A stretch of 64,000 nt of DNA from Streptomyces caelestis (GCF_001279005.1 NZ_LGCN01000177.1:62001-126000), one strand, 5' to 3'. Shown: positions 49,955-58,042, counted from the first letter of the stretch. Notes: generated by a model not told the origin, from the letters alone. Translations and numbers: made by a program.

Positions 49955-50665
49955 ATGCGTGCCCCTCTGGCCCGCGTGGACGCCGTAATCGTTCAGGCCG
50001 TCATCGCCGGTGCCCTGTCTTTCTCTCACCTGCATGACTTGGCTGCGGCGGCCGGGCAGGACGGCTGGAAGGCGTGGGCCTACCCCGTGAGCGTCGACTT
50101 GCTCCTAGTGGCCGCATGGCGTCGGATGCGTCAGTTGCAGCGGGCGGGACAGGCGGCTGGTGGCCCGCGGCTGTGGTTCCTGGTGGCCCTGGCCGCTTCC
50201 CTCGGCGCCAACGTCGCCACGGCCGGACTCCTCGACTTGGACGACGTACCGGCCTGGCTCCGCGTGACGGTCGCCGGCTGGCCCGCCATCGCCTTCTTCG
50301 GCGGCACGCTACTGGCCCATGCCCCGCACACCCCGGAAACACCGACGGCCCCGGCCTCCCCGGCGGCGGACGCCGAAACGGAGCCGCACGCCGCTCCGTC
50401 CGCCGTCGACCGGCCCGACCGTGAGGCGCTGCCGGCGCCCTCCGCCGACCTCGGGCCGGCTCCGGGGCCCACTGACGAACCGGTCACCACCCCGACCCCC
50501 GCGCCTGCTCCGGCCGTTGCCCTGCCGCCCGCACTCGTCGACCGCGTCCGGGCCCTGGCCGACGAGCACCGCTCGACCACCGGTCGCCCCGCCGACCCGG
50601 ACGCCGTGCGCGCCCGGCTCGGCCTGCCCCCGTCCATGACCGCATCCGTCGCCGCTCACCTCTGA
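49955..50665 (+). CDS. DUF2637 membrane protein
   Basis: A 236-residue protein. Three to four helices lie in residues 10-125 (AVIVQAVIAGALSFSHLHDL, YPVSVDLLLVAAWRR, LWFLVALAASLGANVATAGL, VTVAGWPAIAFFGGTLLA). DUF2637 is typical of AICE and plasmid transfer regions. A Pro/Ala-rich stretch follows (130-190), then a helical tail (VDRVRALADEHRSTTG) that may bind DNA. AAGGAGA precedes the ATG. Confidence 0.88.
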   Translation: MRAPLARVDAVIVQAVIAGALSFSHLHDLAAAAGQDGWKAWAYPVSVDLLLVAAWRRMRQLQRAGQAAGGPRLWFLVALAASLGANVATAGLLDLDDVPAWLRVTVAGWPAIAFFGGTLLAHAPHTPETPTAPASPAADAETEPHAAPSAVDRPDREALPAPSADLGPAPGPTDEPVTTPTPAPAPAVALPPALVDRVRALADEHRSTTGRPADPDAVRARLGLPPSMTASVAAHL

Positions 50666-50680
50666 GAGAGGAGCACCACC

Positions 50681-50860
50681 ATGCACCGCCGCTTCCGCAA
50701 CGTCCGCCGCATCGGACCCGTGAACGTCGCCTCGTACATCGACCGCGGCCGGAACCGCTACCTGGCCGCCTGCACCGCCCCCCGCTGCGACTTCTCCGCC
50801 GAGTACGACAGCCGCGCCGCCGCCGAACTCGCCGCCCGCACCCACCGCTGCTCGGCCTGA
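50681..50860 (+). CDS. Mobile-element transfer protein with Cys/His cluster
   Basis: A 59-residue basic protein (MHRRFRNVRRIGPVNVASYI). CTAPRCDFSAEYDSRAAAEL followed by HRCSA gives C-x4-C with H-x-C, a likely zinc site. I recall such proteins labelled mobile element transfer protein between DUF2637 and SpdB genes. GAGAGAGGAG precedes the ATG, and it starts 15 bases after the upstream stop. Confidence 0.82.
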   Translation: MHRRFRNVRRIGPVNVASYIDRGRNRYLAACTAPRCDFSAEYDSRAAAELAARTHRCSA

Positions 50861-50875
50861 CAGGAGATCACCACT

Positions 50876-51030
50876 ATGGACGTTCCGCTCTGGCTCGCCC
50901 TGCTCGTCGTCGGCGTTCTCGGCGTCAAACTCATCCGCCCGCCCTGGTGGCTCATCGCCGCCCTGCTCCTCGGCGGCTACCTCCTCGCCGACAGCCTGCT
51001 GGCCCCGTCATCGACACCGCCGTCAAGTAA
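50876..51030 (+). CDS. Small spread-type membrane protein with a C-terminal frame slip
   Basis: Starts MDVPLWLALLVVGVLGVKLI with two hydrophobic helices; AGGAG precedes the ATG. Family members end in a DTAV-K/R type tail. Here that tail (PVIDTAVK, stop 51028-51030) is one base out of phase: a run of four Cs at 51003-51006 would need five. Read literally, the frame runs on to 51421 with meaningless Arg/Pro-rich sequence over the next gene. The next gene's ribosome site follows the 51030 stop immediately, supporting that as the true end. Loss of a base or a sequencing error is likely. Confidence 0.65.
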
Positions 51031-51050
51031 CCCCGAAGGGAGACCCGCTC

Positions 51051-51335
51051 ATGTTCCGACCGAAGCTCCCCACCATGCCCCAGCCGACCGGCCTGGTCAC
51101 CCCGCCCGCCGTCGTCGAACCGCCCGCTGCCACCCCGGTCGTCCCGACCCCGGCGTCGTCCCGCCCGGCCGTCCGGCTCACGCCCGGTACCGCGCTCGCC
51201 CTCGTCGGCGGCGGCACCGCCGTGGTCCTGGTCGTCGGCGCCGTCCTGGTCTCCATGCTCCTCGCCGTCGCCCTCACTGCCGTGTCCGTGGCCGTGTGCG
51301 CCGTCGTCGTCCGCTCCCTTCTCAGCCGCCGCTGA
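51051..51335 (+). CDS. SpdB-like spread membrane protein
   Basis: A 94-residue protein with a Pro/Val-rich N-terminus (MFRPKLPTMPQPTGLVTPPA) and a long hydrophobic region (ALALVGGGTAVVLVVGAVLV, LLAVALTAVSVAVCAVVV). SpdB-type proteins help spread the element within the recipient mycelium. GAAGGGAGA lies before the ATG. Confidence 0.78.
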   Translation: MFRPKLPTMPQPTGLVTPPAVVEPPAATPVVPTPASSRPAVRLTPGTALALVGGGTAVVLVVGAVLVSMLLAVALTAVSVAVCAVVVRSLLSRR

Positions 51336-51369
51336 CCTCACCGCCTTCCGCCCGCCCGGCTTGCTCGTG

Positions 51370-51389
51370 CTGTCTAGCCCCCTCGACAG
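51370..51389. promoter_or_regulatory. AICE operator before the replication gene (one mismatch)
   Basis: CTGTCTAG-CCCC-CTCGACAG, a variant of the GTCTAG-N4-CTAGAC palindrome with one A to C change, 58 bases before the rep start. Confidence 0.65.
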
Positions 51390-51446
51390 GCCGGGCGGGG
51401 CTTGCCGCGCCGAACTCCTGACCTCTCTGCAAGGAGGAATCCGCAC

Positions 51447-52793
51447 ATGCACACCGCGGCTCCGACCGGAGCCATCCGCCGCCTGGTGGCTCTCGCCCAG
51501 CACGGCGACCTCAGCACCTACGCACGCCAGATCCAACGTCTCGGCGGCTGCGAGCGGCCCGTACGGATGGAGGGCCACCGGGTCGACGTCCACGCCGCCA
51601 CGGGCGAGATCCTCCGGGAGATCGTCGACCGCGACCTTTCGGCCGGACAGCTCCTCATCCGCTGCAACAACCGCCGCGCCACACGGTGCGTCGCCTGCGC
51701 CGAGGTGTACCGCAAAGACACCTTCCACCTCGTCACGGCCGGCCTGAGCGGCGGCAAGGGCATCAGCCCGTCCGTCGCCGGGCACCCGCGCGTCTTCGCC
51801 ACCTTCACCGCCCCGTCCTTCGGCCCCGTCCACAACCGCCCCGGCGGCGGCCGGTGCCGCTGCGGACGCCTCCACCCGGACGACGACCCCGCCCTCGGCA
51901 CGCCCCTGGACCCGGACCACTACGACTACCGCGCAGCCGTCCTGTGGAACGCACACGCCGGGGCACTGTGGGGCCGCTTCACCACCTACCTGCGCCAGCA
52001 CCTCGCCTCCCGCGCGGGCCTCAGCCGCTCGGCGCTGCGCGACTGCCTCAAGGTCTCCTACGCCAAGGTCGCCGAGTACCAGCGGCGCGGCGCCGTCCAC
52101 TTCCACGCCGTCATCCGCCTCGACGGCCCGGACGGCGCCGAGGACGCCCCACCGGCCTGGGCCACCACCGAACTGCTCACCGACGCGATCCGCTCGGCGG
52201 CCCGGCTCGCCGAGACACCCGGCCCGGTCCTCGACGGCCGCGCGTACGCCTTCCGCTTCGGCGAACAACTCGACATCCGCCCCATCCGCTCGGCCGACTT
52301 CGCGGGCACCTCGGAACTGTCCAGCCGCGCCGTGGCCGCCTACATCGCCAAGTACGCCACCAAGGGCGCCGAGACCGCGGGCACCCTCGACCGGCCCATC
52401 CGCAACCCGATCACCGACCTGATCGGCTCCGGCGTCACCGACCACGCCCGGCGCATGATCCTCACCTGCTGGCACCTCGGCGCCCTGCCCGAACTCGAAG
52501 ACCTGCGCCTGCGCAAGTGGGCCCACATGCTCGGCTTCCGCGGCCACTTCTCCACCAAGTCCCGCGCCTACTCCGTCACCCTCGGCGCCCTCCGCCAGGA
52601 ACGCGCCGACCACAACGAAGCCCTCACCCGCGAACACGCGGCCGAGGCCGGCCACCCGCTGCCCGACCCGGACACCGTCCTCGTCGTCTCCCACTGGCGC
52701 TTCGCCGGCACCGGACTGACCGCCGCAGAGACCTGGCTCGCCGCCTCTCGCAACTCCGCTACTTCACCGGAAGGAGAACCCACACATGGCTGA
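51447..52793 (+). CDS. RepSA-type replication initiator (HUH rolling-circle)
   Basis: A 448-residue initiator. HUH motif AVHFHAVIRLD and tyrosine motif AAYIAKYATKGAE are intact, and a Cys cluster (TRCVACAEVYRKDTF) lies near residue 80. It would nick the element's double-strand origin and drive replication after excision, as RepSA does in pSAM2. AAGGAGG precedes ATG 51447; an extension to an earlier start has no ribosome site. The gene overlaps the excisionase gene by eight bases. Confidence 0.92.
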   Translation: MHTAAPTGAIRRLVALAQHGDLSTYARQIQRLGGCERPVRMEGHRVDVHAATGEILREIVDRDLSAGQLLIRCNNRRATRCVACAEVYRKDTFHLVTAGLSGGKGISPSVAGHPRVFATFTAPSFGPVHNRPGGGRCRCGRLHPDDDPALGTPLDPDHYDYRAAVLWNAHAGALWGRFTTYLRQHLASRAGLSRSALRDCLKVSYAKVAEYQRRGAVHFHAVIRLDGPDGAEDAPPAWATTELLTDAIRSAARLAETPGPVLDGRAYAFRFGEQLDIRPIRSADFAGTSELSSRAVAAYIAKYATKGAETAGTLDRPIRNPITDLIGSGVTDHARRMILTCWHLGALPELEDLRLRKWAHMLGFRGHFSTKSRAYSVTLGALRQERADHNEALTREHAAEAGHPLPDPDTVLVVSHWRFAGTGLTAAETWLAASRNSATSPEGEPTHG

Positions 52794-52998
52794 CCGCTAC
52801 CTGACCGTGGCGCAGGTGGCCGAACTCCTCGGCACCACGGAACGCTTCCCGCGCCGCCTGATCGCCGAGCGACGCATCGTGTTCGTCAAGGTCGGTCGGC
52901 ACGTCCGTATCCCGGAGAGTGCTCTGGACGCCTTCATCGACGCCAACACGGTGCAGCCGATCGGCGATCGCCGTAGCTCCCTGCGGAGGGCTGCCTGA
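52786..52998 (+). CDS. Excisionase (MerR/Xis-type helix-turn-helix)
   Basis: A 70-residue DNA-bending protein. LTVAQVAELLGTTERFPRRL followed by IAERRIVFVKVGRHVRIPES is the standard excisionase HTH. It starts inside the rep gene and overlaps the integrase ATG by one base (ATGA), so rep-xis-int form one operon. Confidence 0.92.
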   Translation: MADRYLTVAQVAELLGTTERFPRRLIAERRIVFVKVGRHVRIPESALDAFIDANTVQPIGDRRSSLRRAA

Positions 52999-54128
52999 TG
53001 GCGAACAAGAAGGGGAGGCGCCGGGACTTCGGCTCGGTCCGGCAGCTTCCGTCCGGCCGCTGGCAGGTCCGTTACCGGGACCCGGAGACGGGGCAGCTGC
53101 GTCCGGCGGAGAAGACGTACGCGACCAAGACCGATGCCCAAGTCGCCCTGACGCACATCGAGTCGGACATCGCGCGCGGGCAGTGGTCGGACCCGGATGC
53201 CGGGGTGGTGAACTTCGAGGAGTACGCCACCGCGTGGCTGCGGGACCGGAAGCTCGCCGACCGCACCCGTGAGCGGAACGAGTCGGTGATACGGCTGCAC
53301 ATCCTGCCCACCTTCGGGACCGGGAGCGTGGCCGACGTGACGACAGCCCGGGTGCGCAGCTGGCGCGGCAAACTCCTCGCGGCTGGCGTCGGTGAGCCGT
53401 CGGTGGTCAAGGCGTACCAACTGCTGCGTGCCCTGATGAACACGGCCGTGGACGACGAGCTGATCCGGCGCAACCCGTGCCGCATCAAGGGCGCGGACCG
53501 CTACGACGTGCCCGAGCGGCCGGTCCTCACGGTGGCGGAGGTCTTCGCCGTCGCCGACTCCATCGCGCCGCGCTACCGGCTGCTCGTGCTCCTGGCGGCC
53601 TTCACCACCCTGCGGTTCGGGGAGCTGGCGGCCCTGCGGCGCCGGGATGTCGACCTGGAGGGGCTGACCGTCACCGTGCGCCGCGCTCAGGCCGAGCTGC
53701 AGGACGGCCGGCTCTTCGACAAGGCGCCGAAGTCCGCGGCCGGGGTGCGCTCCGTCTCCTTCCCGGCCGAACTGCTCGACGCGGTCACACACCACCTGGA
53801 GCACTTCGCCGCCCCCGGCCGTGACGGGCATGTCTTCGTCGGTCCGCAGGGTGGGCAGCTGCGACGGAGCAACTTCCGGGACGACTGGGTCAAGGCCCGG
53901 AAGGCCGCGGGCGTCACGGCCGAGCTGCACTTCCACGACCTGCGGCACACGGGCAACACGCTGGCCTCGACGGCCGGGGCCAGTACGCGGGAGCTGATGA
54001 CGCGCATGGGCCACAGCAGCTCGCGCGCCGCGCTGATCTACCAGCACATGACCAGCGACCGGGATCGGGTCATTGCAGATCGGCTCGGGACCATGATCCG
54101 TGACGGCGGGGGAGGGGCATCGGGCTAG
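52998..54128 (+). CDS. int: Tyrosine site-specific integrase
   Basis: A 376-residue integrase. An arm-binding/SAM-like N-terminal part (about 25-160) is followed by the catalytic domain. The catalytic residues are seen in TTLRFGELAAL (Arg), HFHDLRHTGN (His-x-x-Arg), MGHSSSRAALIYQH (His and Tyr). It acts on the tRNA-Arg 3' end, inferred from the flanking 47-bp repeats. A decayed near-copy lies at 37779-38211. Unusually, it is separated from the right attachment repeat by 1.6 kb of cargo. Confidence 0.95.
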   Translation: MANKKGRRRDFGSVRQLPSGRWQVRYRDPETGQLRPAEKTYATKTDAQVALTHIESDIARGQWSDPDAGVVNFEEYATAWLRDRKLADRTRERNESVIRLHILPTFGTGSVADVTTARVRSWRGKLLAAGVGEPSVVKAYQLLRALMNTAVDDELIRRNPCRIKGADRYDVPERPVLTVAEVFAVADSIAPRYRLLVLLAAFTTLRFGELAALRRRDVDLEGLTVTVRRAQAELQDGRLFDKAPKSAAGVRSVSFPAELLDAVTHHLEHFAAPGRDGHVFVGPQGGQLRRSNFRDDWVKARKAAGVTAELHFHDLRHTGNTLASTAGASTRELMTRMGHSSSRAALIYQHMTSDRDRVIADRLGTMIRDGGGGASG

Positions 54129-54412
54129 GGGATGTGGCATCCACATGGCATTAGGTCGTGTCTCCCAACTCGCAAGTACGGGGCATGAAGGGCTTTGTCG
54201 TGCTCATAGACTTGTGACGTGGCATTCATGAGCACCCCGCACTGCTGCTTCCTGTGATCGGAAGGCGCTGAGGGCGATGCCGGACGGCGTCGCCCTCCTT
54301 GGTGTGCCTGCTCGCGAGTCACGTCCCGATGCTGCCCGATCCTTCCTGGGGCAGTGACGCTCTGATCGAGCAGGCACGATCCCTTCCCTTCACCCCTTGC
54401 CAGGAGTGCTTC

Positions 54413-55264
54413 GTGCCTGTGTCGCTTCCCCCTGCCCTCGGCCTGACCCTCGATCTGCTGCGTTGCCCGGCGTGCCGTGCGCGCCGTCTGCGCCCTGACC
54501 ACGGTGCACTGCGTTGCCCGGTGGGCCATGCCTTCGACATCGCCCGTCACGGCTATGCCGGCCTGCTGACGGGCACCCGCGCCACCAGCGGCGACGACGC
54601 AGCCATGGTCCAGGCCCGGGACCGGTTCCTGTCCACTGGCACCTACGCGCCCATCCGCGAAGTCGGGGCCCGTCTGGCGGCCGACGTCGTGTCTGAACAG
54701 GGCACGGTGGTGGACGTGGGGTGTGGCACGGGCTACTACCTGGCCGGCGTACTCAACCAGTTGCCAGGCGCCCGTGGTCTGGGGCTGGACACATCGGTGC
54801 GCGCGCTGCGCTCGGCAGCCCGTGCCCACGACCGAGCCGCCGCGGTGGCCTGGGACGTCTTCCGTCCCTTCCCACTGGCCGATGGGACGGCCGATGTCGT
54901 GCTGGACGTGTTCGCCCCACGCAACCCGGCCGAGTTCCACCGCGTACTGCGTCCGACCGGTCGGTTGATCGTGGTCCGACCCACCGGGCGGCACTTGGCC
55001 GAGCTGCGTGGCCAGGTGCCTGCGATGGTCACGATCGACCCGGCCAAGGAACAGCGTCTGCACCGGGCGCTCAACCCCTTCTTCGAGACCGTCGTCACCG
55101 AACAGGTGGAGTACTCCGCGCCTTTGACCAGGCTGGATGTTCTGGATCTTGTTGCGATGACGCCGAGTGCACGCCACGTGAGTCGTGCAGACCTGAACGG
55201 CGGCGGCGTCCTGCCCGATCAGGTCACTGTCTCCGTGCTGGCCACCGCCTATCAGCCTCGGTGA
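54413..55264 (+). CDS. RlmA/TlrB-like 23S rRNA (guanine-N1) methyltransferase
   Basis: A 283-residue protein. The N-terminal zinc site is LRCPACRARRL plus ALRCPVGHAFDIARHGY (three Cys and one His), followed by the family's HAFDIAR-GY-LL segment. The SAM loop is VVDVGCGTGYYLAGV. The group includes RlmA (G745) and TlrB/RlmA(II) (G748), the latter giving resistance to tylosin and mycinamycin. Which base is modified cannot be read here. GTG 54413 is chosen for CAGGAG six bases upstream. It is cargo between the integrase gene and the right end. Confidence 0.85.
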   Translation: MPVSLPPALGLTLDLLRCPACRARRLRPDHGALRCPVGHAFDIARHGYAGLLTGTRATSGDDAAMVQARDRFLSTGTYAPIREVGARLAADVVSEQGTVVDVGCGTGYYLAGVLNQLPGARGLGLDTSVRALRSAARAHDRAAAVAWDVFRPFPLADGTADVVLDVFAPRNPAEFHRVLRPTGRLIVVRPTGRHLAELRGQVPAMVTIDPAKEQRLHRALNPFFETVVTEQVEYSAPLTRLDVLDLVAMTPSARHVSRADLNGGGVLPDQVTVSVLATAYQPR

Positions 55265-55266
55265 CC

Positions 55267-55644
55267 ATGAGCGGGCACATGTGCCTGCTGATCGACGAGC
55301 AGTGGGCACGCCTGGTGCCCTGCCTTCCTCCCCAGTGCGGGAAGGCAGGGTGTCCGTTCGCCGACCACCGTCGCATCATCGAAAGGATCATCTACCGATA
55401 CCGCACGGGCATCCTCTGGAGAGATCTGCCTCGCGAAGTGTTCGGTCCCTGGCAGACGGCGTGGAAGCGTCGTCACAGGTGGACGGCCCCGGACTCCGAG
55501 ACCTACAAGCGCAGGGACGTCGTGGAACGTTCATTCAGCCTGCTCAAGCAGTGGCGGGGCCTGGCCACCCGTGACGGCAAACTCGTGATCGTCCACCGCT
55601 TCGCAGCCGTGTTGGCGGCGATCACCGCCTGGTTACGGAGTTGA
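55267..55644 (+). pseudogene. Internally deleted IS5-type transposase
   Basis: A 125-residue frame joins an N-terminal IS5/DUF4096 segment (LIDEQWARLVPCLPP, YRTGILWRDLPREVFGPWQT) directly to the C-terminal segment (YKRRDVVERSFSLLKQWRGL). The middle, with two of the catalytic DDE acids, is absent, so it cannot transpose. The join is in frame, which leaves an intact-looking short protein. No terminal inverted repeats were found. Confidence 0.8.
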
Positions 55645-55658
55645 AAGACTCGTCGTAG

Positions 55659-55677
55659 TGGCACGCGTGTGGCACGA
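55659..55677. repeat. Right arm-like repeat of the AICE
   Basis: TGGCACGCGTGTGGCACGA, partner of 42028-42046, ending 62 bases before the tRNA gene. Confidence 0.6.
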
Positions 55678-55691
55678 CCTCGGACACGACG

Positions 55692-55732
55692 AAGGGCCAG
55701 CCCGGGAGGAAACCCCTCCTGAGCTGGCCCTT
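55692..55732 (-). terminator. Terminator of the tRNA-Arg gene
   Basis: AAGGGCCAGC and GCTGGCCCTT pair around an inner GGAGG/CCTCC stem, immediately downstream of the minus-strand tRNA. Confidence 0.8.
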
Positions 55733-55739
55733 TGCTCTG

Positions 55740-55786
55740 TGCCCCCGGCAGGATTCGAACCTGCGACACCCGCTTTAGGAGAGCGG
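55740..55786 (-). repeat. attR-type repeat of the AICE, within the tRNA-Arg gene
   Basis: The 3' 47 bases of the tRNA gene, identical to 41881-41927. Integration here keeps the tRNA whole. Confidence 0.9.
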
Positions 55787-55812
55787 TGCTCTATCCCCTG
55801 AGCTACGAAGGC
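55740..55812 (-). tRNA. tRNA-Arg (anticodon CCT)
   Basis: A complete 73-base cloverleaf. Acceptor GCCTTCG/CGGGGGC with two G-U pairs, D arm GCTC-AGGGGATA-GAGC, anticodon stem CCGCT/AGCGG with loop CTCCTAA (anticodon CCT, reading AGG), T arm GCAGG-TTCGAAT-CCTGC and discriminator A. CCA is not encoded. It is the integration target of the AICE and of the stacked relics to its left. Confidence 0.95.
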
Positions 55813-56440
55813 GGGGGCTTGGAGGGAGCCCCGGAGGAGATCCAGTGAGTGGATCTTCGGCAAGGAAGCCAAGCCCGCTGGTCGGACGCGGTGCGGCCCC
55901 TGCTGAGCAGCATTGCTGCACGACGAGAGCCACGCCAACGGATGACCAAGGAACAGGGTAGCGGATGGGCGTCTGCGGGGGGACTCGGATAGCGCGCGCT
56001 GGGCGGAGTGGGCGGGTGCATGGCGTGCTGACCTGTGGATTCTCCGGGCTGTTCCCTTGGGAGTCCGTGTGGGGCGGCGTGCTGGCGGCGATCGTTTCGG
56101 CCGCTCCGTTCGGGAGTGTGCCTCAGCGGTCGGGAGGGGGTGGCCCGTCGGTGTGGTCCGGCGGCCGCCGGATTCCTGGACCTGCTGGGCATCGGGGAGG
56201 GGTGAGCGCGGGCGTCCCCGGCTCGTTCCCGGCCGGTGCGGTCATGGCCCGGGTCGAGGCCGCCGGGGCGCGTCAGGCCGGGCCGGTGCCGCGGCGGGCG
56301 CCGACGCGGGGCGAGGCCGAGGTCGGCCGGAGAGACGGCGCCGGGTGGACGGGGTGCTCGACCCCGTCGAGGCGCCCGCCGGCTCGTGCCGGTTCTCCGC
56401 GCCGCCGCCGGCGGTCGCCGGTCACGGCGCGCCGCTTTCG
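55813..56440. other. 628-base spacer upstream of the tRNA, no supported gene
   Basis: Open frames on the plus strand (from 55965 and 56057) are Gly/Arg/Pro-rich and lack ribosome sites or known motifs; I treat them as shadows. The tRNA promoter must lie just above 55812 but shows no clear consensus. Confidence 0.4.
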
Positions 56441-56602
56441 TCAGCCCTCGCCGAACAGCACCCAGAGCGCCATCAGGGCCAGGAACCCGGTCACCGCCAG
56501 TACCGGGAGCCCGAGGAGCGCGGAGAGCATCCCCCATCGAGTCCGTCCCCTGGGCGCCTTTGCCGCCCCGGAGTTCGGGACCGTCCGCTGTGTCTCCGTC
56601 AT
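56441..56602 (-). CDS. Tiny single-helix membrane protein
   Basis: A 53-residue protein starting MTETQRTVPNSGAAKAPRGR. One helix follows (MLSALLGLPVLAVTGFLALM), ending in WVLFGEG. GGAGGAG lies six bases before the ATG, which is the main reason for calling it. Function unknown. Confidence 0.7.
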   Translation of the reverse strand: MTETQRTVPNSGAAKAPRGRTRWGMLSALLGLPVLAVTGFLALMALWVLFGEG

Positions 56603-56749
56603 GAGGCTCCTCCGTCGATGCGCAACTGCCGTGCAGAGCATGCCAGTCGGCGCCGGTCCGCGGGGTCCGGCCCGGTGATTGCCGTCGATGGCGCCGTGTC
56701 GCGCCTTTCCCGCCGTCGTGGGCCCGGGGCAAGGCGCCGGCGTCGGGGA

Positions 56750-58042
56750 TCAGTTCCGTGCCGTGCGGGTCACCCGTATCCGGTACTCCTCCGCCCCCGC
56801 CGCGATCACCGCCACCCGGATGCCCGCCCGGCGGTCCACGAAGCTCTCGCCCGGGGCGAAGGTGGCGTCCGAGAGTTCCGCGTGGACGTTGGGGGAGCGG
56901 GTGCAGCCGCCGCTGTCGCGGCGGGCGTCGTAGACGGTGATCGGGCCCATGCCGGTGTCCACGTCGGCGTCGACGCGGTAGACGAGGACGCCGGGGCGGC
57001 AGACCGCCTCGTCGTTGCCGGCGCGGGTGCGCAGCTCGACGGCGTAGCCGGAGTGGCCGTTCAGGGGGACGAAGACGAGTTTCGGACCGCCCGCCCGCGC
57101 CAGGGGGGTGAGGACGTACTCCCGCGTGCCCGGGTTCGCCGCGCAGCCGACCTGGGACGCGTCCAGCCAGCCCAGCTTCCACTTGTGCCAGGCGAGGAAG
57201 TCGTTGTTGGCGCCCCAGTCCTCGCTCATGATGTCCCAGTGGCCCACCGCGCCGCCGCCCTCGGCGGTGTACAGGTCGGGCAGGCCGAAGACGTGGCCGT
57301 TCTCGTGCGGCAGCACGCGGTAGCCGGTGCGGTCGTAGGAGCCGGAGCCGTCGTCCTGGCGGGAGTAGACGAAGGACGCGTTGGAGACGGGGACGCCGTC
57401 CGCGTTCGGGGCCTCCTTGTTGCCGGCGAAGGTGACGGACAGGACCGTGTCGAGGGCGGCGGGGCCCGCGTTGGGGGTCACCAGCACGTTCAGCAGGTCG
57501 TACGACTGGAAGTCCACCTCGGGATCGGCCTCGGCCACGATGTCGCGGACCAGGTCGCGGTAGCCGGGGTCGAAGGGGGCGCCGCGCTCTATGCCGTACG
57601 CGCGGAACGACTTGGGCATCCGGAGCCAGTCGGGGACGGGGAGTTCGGGGCGGTAGTCGAGGCGGCCGTAGGAGCTGGTGGCGAACCACTCGCGGGTCTC
57701 GGGGAAGAACTCGCGGTAGCGGTCGAGGGCGTCGCCCTCGCCGGGCGCGTCGGAGAAGTCGATCATCAGGGTGAGGGCGCGGACCGTGCCGGTGGAGCGG
57801 GTGTAGCCGGGGGCCGTGGGGATGCCCTCGGACATCTGGACCTCCCGGTCCGCGGTGATCATGCAGGGGCCGTGGGCGGAGGAGCGGGACAGGGCGGCGG
57901 GTCCGGCGCCGGCGGTGGAGGCGTCGGGGGAGAGCCGGCCGTTGCCGGCCGAGGTGCTGACCGCGAGGGTCAGCACGGTCACCGATGCCAGGGCGGCCAG
58001 CCGGCGCGGGGATATCCGGCGTCGGCTCGGCTGCGGCTGCAT
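56750..58042 (-). CDS. Secreted M6-type metalloprotease
   Basis: A 430-residue protein. A Tat-like or Sec signal (QPSRRRISPRRLAALASVTV, then LTLAVSTSA) leads a catalytic domain with the zinc motif HENGHVFGLPD (HExxH) near residue 270 and the downstream GHWDIMSEDWGANN met-turn-like segment. TLMIDFSDAPGEG and TREWFATSSYGRLDYRP are typical M6 (immune-inhibitor-A-like) features. The C-terminal domain is beta-rich (VAVIAAGAEEYRIRVT). Predicted extracellular protease. GGAGGT precedes the ATG. Confidence 0.92.
   Translation of the reverse strand: MQPQPSRRRISPRRLAALASVTVLTLAVSTSAGNGRLSPDASTAGAGPAALSRSSAHGPCMITADREVQMSEGIPTAPGYTRSTGTVRALTLMIDFSDAPGEGDALDRYREFFPETREWFATSSYGRLDYRPELPVPDWLRMPKSFRAYGIERGAPFDPGYRDLVRDIVAEADPEVDFQSYDLLNVLVTPNAGPAALDTVLSVTFAGNKEAPNADGVPVSNASFVYSRQDDGSGSYDRTGYRVLPHENGHVFGLPDLYTAEGGGAVGHWDIMSEDWGANNDFLAWHKWKLGWLDASQVGCAANPGTREYVLTPLARAGGPKLVFVPLNGHSGYAVELRTRAGNDEAVCRPGVLVYRVDADVDTGMGPITVYDARRDSGGCTRSPNVHAELSDATFAPGESFVDRRAGIRVAVIAAGAEEYRIRVTRTARN

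Larger units (their letters stand above)
41881..55786. mobile_element. Actinomycete integrative and conjugative element in tRNA-Arg(CCT)
   Basis: About 13.9 kb between 47-bp perfect repeats. It has the full AICE set in the usual order: regulators, TraSA-like FtsK translocase, small Spd-like proteins, RepSA-type HUH initiator, Xis and tyrosine integrase. A 19-base sequence beginning TGGCACG and ending TGTGGCACGA lies near both ends (42028-42046 and 55659-55677, two mismatches). Cargo sits at both ends: an orphan membrane protein next to the left repeat, and a methyltransferase plus IS fragment next to the right. All mobility genes look intact except one small spread-type gene with a frame slip. 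Confidence 0.9.

Noticed and set aside
51031..51421. Extension of the small spread-type gene to 51421
   Set aside because: The extension overlaps the SpdB-like gene in another frame and is Arg/Pro-rich; a one-base slip explains it.
55965..56678. Plus-strand frame upstream of the metalloprotease region
   Set aside because: No ribosome site, low-complexity translation, and it covers the better supported minus-strand tiny membrane protein.
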